Shown here: positions 44,390-54,378 of the stretch, piece by piece | Position numbering within the stretch: the first letter of the stretch is position 1 | How the letters are laid out: every line of letters begins with the position of its first letter | NCBI GenBank assembly: GCA_963674835.2 | Contig: CAXXKC010000002.1 | Location: 620,001-684,000, forward strand | Reading direction: 5' to 3' | Length of the DNA: 64,000 nt | Source: G963674835 sp963674835 | GTDB lineage: Bacteria; Planctomycetota; Planctomycetia; Pirellulales; Thermoguttaceae | Notes under the pieces: model-generated | The model's database searches: none | Seen by the model: the letters and a program-made list of their open reading frames with translations, nothing else | What the model was told of the DNA's origin: nothing | Made by a program: the position numbers and the translations under genes

Positions 44390-45862
44390 TCATTTTGCGA
44401 TCTTCAGGACCCAGGCGTTGGTGCTGGTCATCTGGGTACTGCCGTTGGCGGGAAGGCTGACATCGATCGTGTCTGGACGGAGGCTGGGTTTGAAAACAAG
44501 CGCTGGGCCATCGCCGCCGACCAGGGTGATCGCCCGTGCGTTGACGGTCAGGCTTGCGGGTAGGAGAACACTCGGGGGCATCGACTCGCCATCTTGTGAA
44601 CTAAGGACGATCGCATAAACCGTGCCGTTGGCTTTGCCAGTAAAGAAGACATTCCCAAGTTCATAAGGCTTCACCGGGCGGGTCTCGTAGATCGCCTCAC
44701 CGTTGATCTTGAGCCACGTACCGACTTCCTTGAGAATCTGGACGGCTTGCGGATCAAGTTCGCCGTTGGCGTCGGGGCCGACGTCCAGGAGCAGGTTGCC
44801 ATTGCGGGCCACGGCCTTCACGAGATAACGGATGACAGTGCCTGCGCTAAGGTAGGCACTGTCTCTCGTCCATCCCCACCGGTCGCCCAAAGTCATGCAG
44901 GCCTCCCAAACTTCGGGCATGAAACGCTCTGGCATGGCATGCGTGCCTTCCGGTGTGAGGAAATCTTCATAGCCGCCGCCTGCGGTGCGATCCACCACAA
45001 GGAGGCCTGGCTGGAGCTTCCTTGCCATGCGAGCGATCCCCTGCATGTCAATGTCCTGTCCGGTACTGGGCTGCACTTGGCCGCCGTCCAGCCAGAGGAT
45101 GTCCACCGGGCCGTAGTCACTCATCAACTCCTGGATCTGCGACCAGGTGAACTCCTTGAATTTGTTCCACACTTCCGGATGTTCACCAGGGGAGTAATTC
45201 GGATTGCGAGTCGTGGGCGGGCCGAACTGCGGGGCCCAATAGTACGGCACGTTCCAGTCCGACTTGGAGAAGTACGCGCCGATCCAGAACCCTCTCTTGC
45301 GGAAGGCATCAAACAGTCGTCGGGTGACATTGGCGTTCGGATTGGCGTGGTAAGGACAGTCCTTAGACGTGATTCTGTAGTCGGTCGTTTGGGTGTCCCA
45401 GAAGCAGAAGCCATCGTGGTGTTTCGTGCAGAACACCAGGTAGCGAGACCCTGCCATTTCTGCAATTTCCGCGATCTGCTCCGGTTCGAACTTCACAGGA
45501 TTGAAGGTTTTGATGAGTCCCTCATAGGCTTTCTTGTAAGTGAGCGTGTCATCATCAACATGCGCGCCAGGACGTTTGTGCGAGGCAAACTTCTCGGGGC
45601 ACAAGGTCCAGGATTGGTCGATTGTCCCCCACTGGGTCTGTGTTCCCCAACAGAGGAAGAATCCGAACTTGAGGTCTTGGAACTTCCTGAGTTTCTTCAG
45701 AGCCAATGGATCGGTTGGCGGCTGCCAGATCTTGCTCGGAACATAGACTCCAGCAAAGCCCGCACCGTCCTCGCTCGCCGCCTGGGCCCAGACGGATGAA
45801 CCAATGCCCCAGATGCCGGCCAGAACAACAGCCGTGATGACAGTCATCTTCATCTTCATCAT
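44390..45862 (-). CDS. secreted GH29 alpha-L-fucosidase
   Basis: 490 aa with signal peptide (TVITAVVLAGIWGIGSSVWA). GH29 TIM-barrel motifs: FGFFLCWGTQTQWGTIDQSW, YLVFCTKHHDGFCFWDTQTT, GFWIGAYFSKSDWN, and the nucleophile Asp in DILWLDGGQV. A C-terminal beta-sandwich follows. It would release terminal fucose from glycans outside the cell or in the periplasm. The sialidase gene lies upstream on the same strand, so together they could trim sialylated, fucosylated glycans. Confidence 0.92.
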   Translation of the reverse strand: MMKMKMTVITAVVLAGIWGIGSSVWAQAASEDGAGFAGVYVPSKIWQPPTDPLALKKLRKFQDLKFGFFLCWGTQTQWGTIDQSWTLCPEKFASHKRPGAHVDDDTLTYKKAYEGLIKTFNPVKFEPEQIAEIAEMAGSRYLVFCTKHHDGFCFWDTQTTDYRITSKDCPYHANPNANVTRRLFDAFRKRGFWIGAYFSKSDWNVPYYWAPQFGPPTTRNPNYSPGEHPEVWNKFKEFTWSQIQELMSDYGPVDILWLDGGQVQPSTGQDIDMQGIARMARKLQPGLLVVDRTAGGGYEDFLTPEGTHAMPERFMPEVWEACMTLGDRWGWTRDSAYLSAGTVIRYLVKAVARNGNLLLDVGPDANGELDPQAVQILKEVGTWLKINGEAIYETRPVKPYELGNVFFTGKANGTVYAIVLSSQDGESMPPSVLLPASLTVNARAITLVGGDGPALVFKPSLRPDTIDVSLPANGSTQMTSTNAWVLKIAK

Positions 45863-46506
45863 CTCCAGGATCCAGTGCTCTGCCGAGTTTGCCGTTCGGC
45901 GGTGCAGAAGTCAATCTTCCGGTTGCTCGTCTCGTGACGGCCGCCTGCACTTACCTACAGGGTGGGAGGACCGTTCCTTCGGTTCGGGCGATCCGAGATC
46001 TCCATTCTAGAGCACATTTCATTCCACGCTAGCGCGATCTGCGAAAACTGAGCGACTTGACAGCGGTGACTGAGGTTGCCGCACAAAAACACGCTGATCT
46101 CTTGACTTCGACGAAAGCCGACACGCTAACCCCATGCAGGCTTGGCAACCACGAGCCCAACTTACGTTGTCTCATTCCGATATTGGAGGAATGCAGCAAA
46201 GCTCGGAAGTCCGGGCATTCGACATGACGGCAACTGTCGTGTCGAATCTCCCCAATCGAAGATCGTTCGCAAGGCGAGTACGGCCTAGACCGATGCTGCA
46301 CGGAGGCATCGTTTCGCGCGTTGCGATCGGCAGTGACTATGTGGTTGGCGGCGACAAAGTGCATGCAGACAAGAATGGCCTTCGGCCCCAACCGCTTGGC
46401 CGTTTCTCGCTGCCACGATGCCTCGCCCAACGAAGCCCCTTGCAGCACCGACCGCCCCGTAGCCAGAGGCCAAGACATCCGTTGCACTTCTCGTCCGTGC
46501 AGGTTC
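45863..46506. other. intergenic region, nothing recognised
   Basis: 643 bp. One long minus-strand frame (46029-46487) has skewed composition, no start signal and no family resemblance. Confidence 0.4.
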
Positions 46507-47679
46507 CTATTTCTTCTTCACGGAGAAGAAAGTCCCCACGATTTCAAACTGATCTTTTTGGACCCAGACGTTTGCCTTAGGATCGCCGCCGTCGACAAGC
46601 CGGTCGTACACGACTAGGAGCGTGTCGGGGGAAACCTCCAATACGGTGTTATACGAAGAAGAACCGCCGAAGTTGAGCCCCTTGTAGAAGCAGAACGCGC
46701 CCTTCCAGGTTCTTCCGCCGTCGATGGAGAACACCAGCCAGTTGCCGTCGCGGCCATACGTGCAGGCAACCACGCCATTGGTCATAACGCAGAGGTTCGG
46801 CCAGACCCCGCGGTCGGTAACCGGTTCCGGCTTGCTCCAGGTCCGTCCCTCATCGGAACTGCGGGCAGCATAGAGCGGATACCACTTCGGGAAGTTGCCG
46901 CCTGTGCGCATGACGCAAAGGAGGTCGCCCGAGGGCATGCGATCCACGTCTGGTTCACAGAAACTCTCCTGGCCGACGCTTGGATCGTAGGCCACGGTCA
47001 CGGGGTCTTTCCAGGTCTTGCCCTTGTCGGAGGAAAAGACCACGATCGTCCTGGTCTTGAACATTCCGGGGAACCCTTCCAAGGGAACCTTGTCGCCTTT
47101 GTAGCAGCCATACATGGTTGCCATCAGACTGCCGTTCTTCAGTTGGACTAGACTGTGGTCGAAGACCATTCCGTCGAACGAACTTCCGTCATCGCCGATG
47201 CCGGCCGCGGACTCGGGAACATTCACGCTGCCATACTCCGTCTCGACCGTCTTCCAATTGCCTTTGGATCGAATTTGCGGCAATCGCAACTTGTTGTCCG
47301 GTCCCTTTTCAGTCTTGAACATCAGGCTGAGCACCTCGCCGTCGCCCAACTCCAGGCAGGCATTGCTCGGACCTGCCATGCCGATTTTCCAGGTGCGGCC
47401 GCCGTCCGCGGACCAAGAACTCTTGCCGCCTTTGAAGCCCATGTCGCCGCTAACCGCGATGCGTCCGTCGGCGAACCGAAACGCCGAGGGATACGAGGCG
47501 CCCTTCATGATCACTACGGTATCGCCCACTCGAACGTCGAGCCCCGAGATCGCAGCGGCGACGGCGTCTTTGGGAGCGATCGTATCCGCGGCAACTGCTT
47601 GTCCTGCTGAGCCGCACATCGCCATGACAACGATACAAGCCAGATTGAATTGCCGGCACGTCATAGTCTTAATCGACAT
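46507..47679 (-). CDS. secreted sialidase/BNR-repeat protein
   Basis: 390 aa with a signal peptide (about 1-31, LACIVVMAMCGSAGQAVAAD). Four Asp-box repeats S-x-D-x-G-x-T-W are visible: SADGGRTWKIG, SSDKGKTWKD, SSDEGRTWSKP, SIDGGRTWKGAF, marking a six-bladed sialidase propeller. The catalytic Arg triad could not be assigned, so exo-alpha-sialidase activity is likely but not proven. Same strand as the fucosidase, 645 bp upstream of it. Confidence 0.83.
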   Translation of the reverse strand: MSIKTMTCRQFNLACIVVMAMCGSAGQAVAADTIAPKDAVAAAISGLDVRVGDTVVIMKGASYPSAFRFADGRIAVSGDMGFKGGKSSWSADGGRTWKIGMAGPSNACLELGDGEVLSLMFKTEKGPDNKLRLPQIRSKGNWKTVETEYGSVNVPESAAGIGDDGSSFDGMVFDHSLVQLKNGSLMATMYGCYKGDKVPLEGFPGMFKTRTIVVFSSDKGKTWKDPVTVAYDPSVGQESFCEPDVDRMPSGDLLCVMRTGGNFPKWYPLYAARSSDEGRTWSKPEPVTDRGVWPNLCVMTNGVVACTYGRDGNWLVFSIDGGRTWKGAFCFYKGLNFGGSSSYNTVLEVSPDTLLVVYDRLVDGGDPKANVWVQKDQFEIVGTFFSVKKK

Positions 47680-48036
47680 GCTCCAGTTGACCTCCGCCCG
47701 GCTACGCCGCCGGGCTTCTGAATGAACATTGTACTTACTTGGCCAATCTCGCCCAAGGATTCGTTCGAAGCCCGACCCGTAATCGCCCCGTTTGCAGGGG
47801 GCCTAAGAGTCTCGACAACCAGATCGGCGGCGTAGCCGGGCGGAGGTCGGCTGGGAGATGTCGAATGGTACTCGCTGCACCGGAAATCCGTTCCTACACC
47901 CAACGCCGGAAAGCGGTTGTGACCCGGAACGTGTTCGAGTAGTATCGGTGTGCGGGTTCCCGGATTCACGCGGGCGGCCGTTTCCGTCGTGCCTGGGGCG
48001 CGGCGAAGGACCGGGGAAAGGCGAGAGAATCGCACC
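47680..48036. other. intergenic region with a long inverted repeat
   Basis: About 360 bp. The only structure is a perfect 24-bp inverted repeat at 47689-47712 and 47825-47848. No gene seen. Confidence 0.5.
47689..47848. repeat. 24-bp perfect inverted repeat
   Basis: GACCTCCGCCCGGCTACGCC plus GCCG at 47689-47712 is exactly reverse-complemented at 47825-47848, 112 bp apart. It could form a cruciform or be two binding sites or transposon-like ends; no gene lies between. Confidence 0.7.
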
Positions 48037-48468
48037 ATGTACCATTTCGTGCGAGACATTACGGCGGTGTGTTATGTCGTTCTCGTGGCCGTGTTGGCAG
48101 AGGCCGCGGAGAAACCAGATTTCCACGTGCCGATCGGCCAGCGGCAGCTCTTTGTGGATGACTACGGCGTTGGCGAGATCCACAATCTCGTGCGCACTCT
48201 GCATCAGCCGGACAAGAAGGGAGCCGTCATTCGTCCCAATCCATCGTTCACCCTGATCGCCATTCGAACTCGGAGCGCACCGGTCTGGAACCCGAGAGCC
48301 AAGCTGTACCGATTCTGGGACGTCGGTACTCACAACGAACTCCACAGCCAGCAGCTCTATTGCGGTGGCTACCATGAGAGCAACGACGGCCGGCAAACAA
48401 GGATAGACGCGCGGGCACCATGCATTCATGGTGCAAGATTCAACAAAAGGAAACAGGAAGATGGTTAG
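48037..48468 (+). pseudogene. N-terminal fragment of a secreted propeller protein
   Basis: From ATG 48037: a signal peptide (VRDITAVCYVVLVAVLAEAA), then FHVPIGQRQLFVDDYGVGEI, RTLHQPDKKGAVIRPNPSF, RSAPVWNPRAKLYRFWDVG. This is the first blade of the propeller family represented by the 42124 gene. The frame then loses homology and ends; about 400 residues are missing. It overlaps the start of the FG-GAP gene. Confidence 0.6.
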
Positions 48469-50857
48469 AAGGGTTCTACTCGCCGTTTTGGGAATCGGCC
48501 CGTTGATGCTTACAACGGCGGCGGGCATGCAAGCTGGCAGCGACGCTCCGATCGCGTCGAAGTCAGACGCGGAGTGTTGCGATACGGACACCTGTCAGGG
48601 GAGACGGTATCGACTGAAGGTGACCATCCGCTCTCCGGAGCGATATCAGAACGTTCCCTACAGTATTGACTTGGACTTCGACAAGCTGCTGCAAGATAAG
48701 AAGGTCGAAGGCTCCTTCGACCGCCATTCCGTGGTGATCAAGCGACGCGATGCCGGCTCGAAGAAGCTCCACGACGTCCACTACAATCTCTCCCGGGACT
48801 TCCTGACCGCAAACAAGGGCCAAGTGAACTGGCTGATCGAGGATACGAACGACAGCGAATACTGGATCTTCTACGATCTTCGGGAGAATGGCCCTTTCAG
48901 TCCTCCCGCCTACTTAGGCTTGGTCGGCAACGGCGACAGCCTCCACTACAATGACGGCAAGCTGCACCCCTTGTTCGTAGGCATGTCTGCGAACCCCGTC
49001 GCCGTCGACTGGGATGGCGACGGCGTGACGGACATCTTGAGCACACAAAACTACGGCTTCACCAGAGGCAGCCCTGAGCACGTCATCCAGTATCTCAGGA
49101 ACGAGGGAACCAACGAGCGGCCCGTCTTCGGTGATGGCATCCATCTGTGCTATCAAGAGAACGGCCAATCGCACTTCCTGCCCGCCGGCCTGTGCATCGA
49201 CGTGATCGATTGGAACGGGGACGGATTGCTCGACGTTCTGGCTAACCAGTACGTGGGTCCGACGATAACCGTTTACCTGAACACGGGCCGGAAAGACAAG
49301 CACGGCTTGCCTCTTTTGGAGAAGGCGGGCCGAATTGCGACCCGCGCCGGACAGTACCCCTGCTTCAGGATCGTGGATCTCCACGGCGACGGCAGAAAGG
49401 ACCTCGTCGTGTCGTATCTGACCGGCGAGCCGAAGCTGAACATCAACGATCCTCTGTGGTTCAAAGCCACGGAGCAGGAGAAGCAGAAGGCCAGTTGGCC
49501 GCGATGGTACTATCAATACTGCTTCGAATACTACGAGAACGTAGCGGGGCCGGAAAAAGCTCCTCAATTCGGCCCGCCGGTTCGCCTGAAGACTTGCGAC
49601 GGCAAGGATATCCGCTGGTACATCTGCCCATCGTTCGAACTCATGGACTGGGACGGCGACGGCAAGAATGAGCTCCTGACGCTGTGCAATTCGGAGTGGT
49701 TGGACAGGGGATACGCCGGCATCCGGGTATATAAGAACGTCGGCACGCCCAAGGTCCCGGTGTTCGAAGACCGCGGCCTGGCGCGTGGGTTGCAGGACCG
49801 GTCCGGGATGTTCTTCCGCAGGGCCGACACGCCCGCCTTCAAAGGCCTGCTGGTCTCGCCATTCAGCCTCGCCGGCAAGGTGAGGTACTACCAGTTCGGC
49901 GACAGGGACCCTTCCGGACAAGTCACCTTCAGGGATCAAGGCTACTTGATGCAGCGAAATGCCTACGTAAATCCCGGTTCCGGCTACGTGCAGACGGACG
50001 TTTCCGACTGGGACAACGACGGCGACTTGGACTTGACGATGGGGTGCGAAACCGGTTGGATCACCCGATCTCGGAACCTCGGCACGCAGAAACGGCCGGT
50101 CTATTCGGAAAACGAGTTCCTCGAACAGGATGGCAAGCCGATCGAACTTCTGCACGGCCCGTTCAGCGATCCGGGATCGATCATGGAGAGTACGCTCGGG
50201 CAGACCGCGCCGGCTTATCTCGACTGGGACGGCGACGGTGTGATGGACCTTCTGGTGTGCATGGGGTGGAAGTTCCTCTTCTACAAAAACACGGGAACAT
50301 CGGTTCATCCCAAGCTGCTCGCACCGGTCGACGCCACCACGTTCGACGGGAAACCCGTGCACGGCTTCCGGGACAAACCGGCGATCGTTGACTGGAATGG
50401 GGACGGACTCGTGGATATCGTCGGCAATACGGGGAGCAATACGTACTTGTTCAAACGGTATCGCGACGCCAAGAATGGGGAGCTCAAACTCGCAAACGGG
50501 GAGTTGCTGAAGTTCGCCGACGGCTCCGCGCTGAGCTTCGGCGGATTCTGCAACGCCGGCGATTGGCAAGGCAAAGGAGTTTTCGATCTCTTCTCGTGCA
50601 GTTGGAACAAGATGTTGTACTGCAAAAACACGGGGACCAACGCTCAACCGGCCTTCCTGCCGCCCATCACCATGACGGCCAACGGCCAGTCGCTCAGCGT
50701 GGGCAATCACGTAACGACCCCGCTTCCGGTCGACTGGGATCATAGCGGCAAGTTAGATATCCTGGCATCGGGGGAATCGGGCTTGCTGTATCTCTACAGG
50801 CGGAGTTATCTTGAGGAGATTCATCGAAAGATCTCATGCCAGGTGGAAGCGTTGTGA
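48461..50857 (+). CDS. secreted FG-GAP/VCBS-repeat beta-propeller protein
   Basis: 798 aa. I chose ATG 48461 (MVRRVLLAVLGIGPLMLTTA signal peptide; AGGAAACAGGAAG upstream). After a 130-residue beta-rich N-terminal domain, calcium-binding FG-GAP loops recur: VDWDGDGVTDILS, IDWNGDGLLDVLA, LMDWDGDGKNELLTL, VSDWDNDGDLDLTM, LDWDGDGVMDLLVC, VDWNGDGLVDIVG. These fold as a seven-bladed or larger propeller, usually extracellular and used in binding. No catalytic domain recognised. It lies upstream of a Gfo/Idh/MocA gene. Confidence 0.88.
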   Translation: MVRRVLLAVLGIGPLMLTTAAGMQAGSDAPIASKSDAECCDTDTCQGRRYRLKVTIRSPERYQNVPYSIDLDFDKLLQDKKVEGSFDRHSVVIKRRDAGSKKLHDVHYNLSRDFLTANKGQVNWLIEDTNDSEYWIFYDLRENGPFSPPAYLGLVGNGDSLHYNDGKLHPLFVGMSANPVAVDWDGDGVTDILSTQNYGFTRGSPEHVIQYLRNEGTNERPVFGDGIHLCYQENGQSHFLPAGLCIDVIDWNGDGLLDVLANQYVGPTITVYLNTGRKDKHGLPLLEKAGRIATRAGQYPCFRIVDLHGDGRKDLVVSYLTGEPKLNINDPLWFKATEQEKQKASWPRWYYQYCFEYYENVAGPEKAPQFGPPVRLKTCDGKDIRWYICPSFELMDWDGDGKNELLTLCNSEWLDRGYAGIRVYKNVGTPKVPVFEDRGLARGLQDRSGMFFRRADTPAFKGLLVSPFSLAGKVRYYQFGDRDPSGQVTFRDQGYLMQRNAYVNPGSGYVQTDVSDWDNDGDLDLTMGCETGWITRSRNLGTQKRPVYSENEFLEQDGKPIELLHGPFSDPGSIMESTLGQTAPAYLDWDGDGVMDLLVCMGWKFLFYKNTGTSVHPKLLAPVDATTFDGKPVHGFRDKPAIVDWNGDGLVDIVGNTGSNTYLFKRYRDAKNGELKLANGELLKFADGSALSFGGFCNAGDWQGKGVFDLFSCSWNKMLYCKNTGTNAQPAFLPPITMTANGQSLSVGNHVTTPLPVDWDHSGKLDILASGESGLLYLYRRSYLEEIHRKISCQVEAL

Positions 50858-51041
50858 ACCGTCGCTCCGGAAAGACGTTCATGCCATCGCGCACTTGTGC
50901 TGCTTCGGGCTCTGTCAGGAAAGGCTGCCGCTGATTCGAGGCCATCGTGAGAGAAGTGAACCATCGGGATGTGCCAATGTCTTGCTGAGCCGGAAACATC
51001 GCGCACGGCCGGTCATGCGCGAACTCAAGGAGATCTGAATC

Positions 51042-52148
51042 ATGGGGACACACTCAGGTAAACAACCCGTAGGGGCCACCGCGAGGATCCAGACGAGACG
51101 CCGACATCTGGTAGGTCTTGCATGCCGGTTGCTGCAACTGTCGATGCTGCTGGCGGCATACCTGTTGATGAGCGGAGAGCTGACTGCCGCCGAGCCGCCG
51201 ATCAAGGTGGGTATGATCGGCCTCGACACTTCTCATGTCATTCTGTTCACGAAGCTGCTGAATGTCCCCAATGCGGCCGACGACATGGCCGGCGTCCGGA
51301 TCGTAGCCGCCTACCCGGGCGGCAGCGATGATCTCCCCATCAGCCGTGACCGCGTGAAAGGTTTTACGGAACAGTTGCGCGGTATGGGCATCGAGATCGT
51401 CGATAGCATCGAGGCGTTGCTGCCCAAGGTAGACGCCGTGATGTTGGAAAGCGTCGACGGCCGGTGCCACCTGCAACAGGCCGTGCCGGTCATCCAGGCA
51501 GGGAAACCGCTGTTCGTTGACAAACCGGCCGCCGCCTCGCTGGCCGATGTGATCAGGATCTTCCGCCTGGCCAAGGAGCACAACGTGCCCGTGTTCTCTT
51601 GTTCGTCCAATCGGTTTGCCACGCAGATCGAGGCCGTGCGTGGCGGGCGGCCCGACATCGGCTCCCTACGCGGCTGCGACATTTGCGGCCCGTGCGCATC
51701 GATCCAGCACCACCCCACGCTCTATTTCTACGGCATCCACGGCATCGAGATGCTCTACGCATTGATGGGGCGGGGCTGCGTGTCCGTATCTTGCGTGGCG
51801 ACGCCGTCCACGCTGGCCGCCACAGGCGTTTGGCAGGACGGCCGCGTGGGAACCTATCGCGGCATTCGTCCAGGCGGCGGCGCTTCGGAGTTCAGCGGCA
51901 AGGTCTTCGGCGAAAAAGGTATCGCTTCGGTCCGCGATGGCGGCGAGGACGAGGCCCTGATGCGCGAATTGGTCAAGTTCTTCAAGACGGGCAAGCCACC
52001 GCTCAGTGCCGAAGAGACCATCGAGATATTCGCCTTCATGGATGCCGCGGAGGAGAGCTCACGGCAAGGCGGAAAACCTGTCGCAATCGCCGACGTTCTG
52101 AAAGAAGCGCACCGAGCGGCGGCAAACCGTATTCACGCAGGTGTTTGA
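51042..52148 (+). CDS. exported Gfo/Idh/MocA-family oxidoreductase
   Basis: 368 aa. A hydrophobic segment (RLLQLSMLLAAYLLMSGELT) suggests export. The NAD(P)-binding start is VGMIGLDTSHVILF (G-x-x-G-x-D/x-x-H), with VMLESVDGRCHLQQAVPVIQ and AGKPLFVDKPAAASLADVI, the E/D-K-P motif. The C-terminal domain is shorter than average. Exported members of this family are frequent in planctomycetes; substrates are sugars or inositols. The usual GxGxxG is altered to GLDTSH, as in a known subfamily. Confidence 0.8.
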   Translation: MGTHSGKQPVGATARIQTRRRHLVGLACRLLQLSMLLAAYLLMSGELTAAEPPIKVGMIGLDTSHVILFTKLLNVPNAADDMAGVRIVAAYPGGSDDLPISRDRVKGFTEQLRGMGIEIVDSIEALLPKVDAVMLESVDGRCHLQQAVPVIQAGKPLFVDKPAAASLADVIRIFRLAKEHNVPVFSCSSNRFATQIEAVRGGRPDIGSLRGCDICGPCASIQHHPTLYFYGIHGIEMLYALMGRGCVSVSCVATPSTLAATGVWQDGRVGTYRGIRPGGGASEFSGKVFGEKGIASVRDGGEDEALMRELVKFFKTGKPPLSAEETIEIFAFMDAAEESSRQGGKPVAIADVLKEAHRAAANRIHAGV

Positions 52149-52324
52149 GATCGGTCTTGGTTTTGTGGTATACCCGATTCCAGCAGATCTCAAGAGGGGA
52201 CTCGCCGGGAGCATTGGTCGGCCCAGACTTGCTGTGTGCAGAGTTCGCGGACATGGGTTTGGGCTTCTTGGACATGGAACGTCGTCATCCGACAGAAAGG
52301 GGATAGCTTCGGAAGGATAGGAGA

Positions 52325-52348
52325 TGGGTGAGCGACCCTGCTCACCCA
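52325..52348. terminator. perfect 9-bp hairpin between convergent genes
   Basis: TGGGTGAGC-GACCCT-GCTCACCCA, a perfect stem with a 6-nt loop between the Gfo/Idh/MocA gene (+) and the ARPP-1-like gene (-). There is no T-run on either side, so factor-independent termination is uncertain. Confidence 0.5.
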
Positions 52349-52363
52349 CCAACTGCTTTCAAC

Positions 52364-53272
52364 CTACGCGCCCAATGACACGGATGCGTGGATCAGCTTC
52401 TCGTCCAAGGTAAGGGCCGAGGCCGCCAAGGCGGTGTCCTCGCCCCGGTGATCCTGTCCCTCACCGATGGTTTCCACCGGCTGCCACGATAAGCCACCAA
52501 CCTTTGACACAAGAGCTTCTACGTCGTTCTTGCTGACCTCCTGGCCGCCAGGGGGAGTCTCCAGGGCATCCAGGACGTAGCCGCTCACTAGCCGATCCCA
52601 GACCTTCTGACACGTAGCTGGTCTGTCGAACACATCCAGACACACGATCTTGCCGCCGACCGCGACTGCCAACCCAATTGCGCCTTCCACAGGACGCAGC
52701 CTCTCCCGGTAGTCGCCAATCTTGCCTTCGTACGAATCAAAAATGTCGGACATCGCGAAAGTTGCAGAGGTGGTCCCCAACTCGCGATGCTTCCGCGCAA
52801 CTTCCCTCCAGACGCCACTCTGATCGGATCGATGTCCCATTTTCGCACTCAGGGATGCTGCCACAGATCGCTTCAGGATGTGTCGCAAGGAAGATGGGGA
52901 GTGACCTCCGCTGCCAAACTTCTTGCCTCGATAGTCCCAACGGCCCTGTTCGACACACGAAACCGGCACCGGAGTTTTGGAATGGGCCGCAATCAGCAGG
53001 GACAGGTTCAATACCCGGTTCTGCTTCGCACCGATCAACTCCTCCCCTTCGAGGAAAAGCACTCGGATATCGCCCTGATTGTCAACCGACAGATTCGGCA
53101 CGGAGCCGCCCTCGCTAACCTCGGTAACCGAGACGGTCTCCATGGCGATTGCTTCCTCCGAGAGAACGTAGGTCACGGTGTCAACGCCACCATCCCCAAA
53201 CAGCGGGAAGATCGCCAGACTTTCGCAACTGATGGGATCACCAACACGGACTTCGGGAAATGCAACTGCCAT
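52364..53272 (-). CDS. ARPP-1/DUF6569-like protein
   Basis: 302 aa. AAGGAGG lies about 6 nt before the ATG. LAIFPLFGDGG, YVLSEEAIAMETVSVTEVSE, VDNQGDIRVLFLEGEELIGA, KQNRVLNLSLLIAAHSKTPV and CVEQGRWDYRGKKFGSGGHS are the conserved blocks of the ARPP-1 (DUF6569) domain. This family was named for association with ADP-ribosyl-processing enzymes; its own activity is unknown. No ADP-ribosylglycohydrolase or NADAR gene is in view, so it is an orphan here. Confidence 0.75.
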   Translation of the reverse strand: MAVAFPEVRVGDPISCESLAIFPLFGDGGVDTVTYVLSEEAIAMETVSVTEVSEGGSVPNLSVDNQGDIRVLFLEGEELIGAKQNRVLNLSLLIAAHSKTPVPVSCVEQGRWDYRGKKFGSGGHSPSSLRHILKRSVAASLSAKMGHRSDQSGVWREVARKHRELGTTSATFAMSDIFDSYEGKIGDYRERLRPVEGAIGLAVAVGGKIVCLDVFDRPATCQKVWDRLVSGYVLDALETPPGGQEVSKNDVEALVSKVGGLSWQPVETIGEGQDHRGEDTALAASALTLDEKLIHASVSLGA

Positions 53273-53370
53273 AGTCTGCCTCCTTCAGAATGGGTCAATC
53301 AGAATAGGACACCACGAGCAGGCGCACGGTTCGCAGCATCCCCGTTGTCGCATTTGCCACCACCGTTCTG

Positions 53371-53517
53371 TCAATTTGCCTCAATCCCCGGCTCGCTCCG
53401 CTCGCCGGGGATGAAGAGGATGATATTTCTCTCCAGAGGATCGTAGGTCGTCCGAACGCGCCCTTCGGCAATCAGGCTGAAAAGCATCTCATACAAGACC
53501 CAGAGATCAATATCCAT
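53371..53517 (-). CDS. small hypothetical protein ending in a palindromic repeat
   Basis: 48 aa from ATG 53517 (MDIDLWVLYEMLFSLIAEGR). The last dozen residues (PGERSEPGIEAN) are encoded by a REP-like palindrome at 53384-53411, suggesting a repeat has replaced the original C-terminus. No convincing ribosome-binding site. Confidence 0.35.
   Translation of the reverse strand: MDIDLWVLYEMLFSLIAEGRVRTTYDPLERNIILFIPGERSEPGIEAN
53384..53411. repeat. REP-like palindrome
   Basis: ATCCCCGGC, then TCGCTCCGCT, then CGCCGGGGAT: a 9-bp outer stem with an inner GCTC/GAGC-type core, the layout of bacterial REP elements. Confidence 0.5.
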
Positions 53518-53624
53518 TGTAGGAGTCCCATGAAGAAAACGGCTCGCACTGGCGGCCCAAATCGGTGTCCGGAGTCCCAACCCCAGGGTTTTCCAAAACA
53601 ATTTCGGAATTTCGTTTTTTGCAA

Positions 53625-54218
53625 CTAATCCTCGGCCAACACGCGGTAGATGGTGGGACGCGAGAGCCCGGTGACCTTGGCGATGTGGGCAATCTTCTTC
53701 CCTGCCGTCTGCATTTCATGGATCGCCGCCACCTGCTCCTCAGTGACCTTCCATCGCCACCCCTTCTTCGAACCGCCCCATTTCTTTCCCTTGCGACGGG
53801 CGACGGCCTGACCTGCGGCAACCCGTTCCGCACGGACTTCGGTTTCGTATTCGGCCACCGACGCCAGAATGCGGGCATGGAGCCGACCAGCGGGGGAGGC
53901 CAGGGAGAATCCGTCCTTCAGCGATACGAGGTCAACCTTCCGCTCGGTCAGTTCGTCGAACAACTGGCAGAGGCCCTTCGTGGTGCGTCCCAGGCGGTCC
54001 AATCGCCAGACCACGATCCGCTCCACCTTGCCGCCCCGAAGGTCCTCCAGCAGACGATCCATGCTGGGCCGAGTCATGGACTTGCCCGTAAACTTGTCCC
54101 GATACCAGACCACCTGTCCATCATGGGCCTGCGTCCATCGCTCCAGGTCGGGAAGTTGGGAGGCATGGTCCTGCTGTTTGCTGCTGACGCGGACGTAAAT
54201 GGAAGTGTGTTTAGCCAT
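53625..54218 (-). CDS. serine recombinase (resolvase/invertase family)
   Basis: 197 aa. SIYVRVSSKQQDHASQLPDL contains the nucleophile Ser (R-V-S-S/T-x-x-Q), followed by DKFTGKSMTRPSMDRLLEDL and VVWRLDRLGRTTKGLCQL (the R-x-D-R-L-G-R catalytic Arg cluster). A C-terminal helix-turn-helix reads KKIAHIAKVTGLSRPTIYRV. Standard length for small resolvases. It could be the remnant of a Tn3-like or phase-inversion system, but no transposase or inverted segment flanks it. Confidence 0.93.
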   Translation of the reverse strand: MAKHTSIYVRVSSKQQDHASQLPDLERWTQAHDGQVVWYRDKFTGKSMTRPSMDRLLEDLRGGKVERIVVWRLDRLGRTTKGLCQLFDELTERKVDLVSLKDGFSLASPAGRLHARILASVAEYETEVRAERVAAGQAVARRKGKKWGGSKKGWRWKVTEEQVAAIHEMQTAGKKIAHIAKVTGLSRPTIYRVLAED

Positions 54219-54378
54219 GGGATTGTAAATAGTCGTTTATGCGTGACCCGTTACGCGTCGTTCCCTGTTTCCAACCTGCTTTTCACCGGCTTTTGAGGGC
54301 ATCATCTGCCGGATACTGACTGTTTACACTTTCGCGGGTAGAATACTGGCGTTCCCTGCCGCCGAAAGGAGTCCTCCC

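Noticed and set aside
46029..46487. 152-codon minus-strand frame between fucosidase and sialidase
   Set aside because: Low-quality composition, no start signal, no motif.
48914..50743. 609-codon open frame on the minus strand
   Set aside because: Exact antisense of the FG-GAP gene, whose signal peptide and repeated DWDGDG loops are unmistakable. GC-rich codon use opens the opposite strand.
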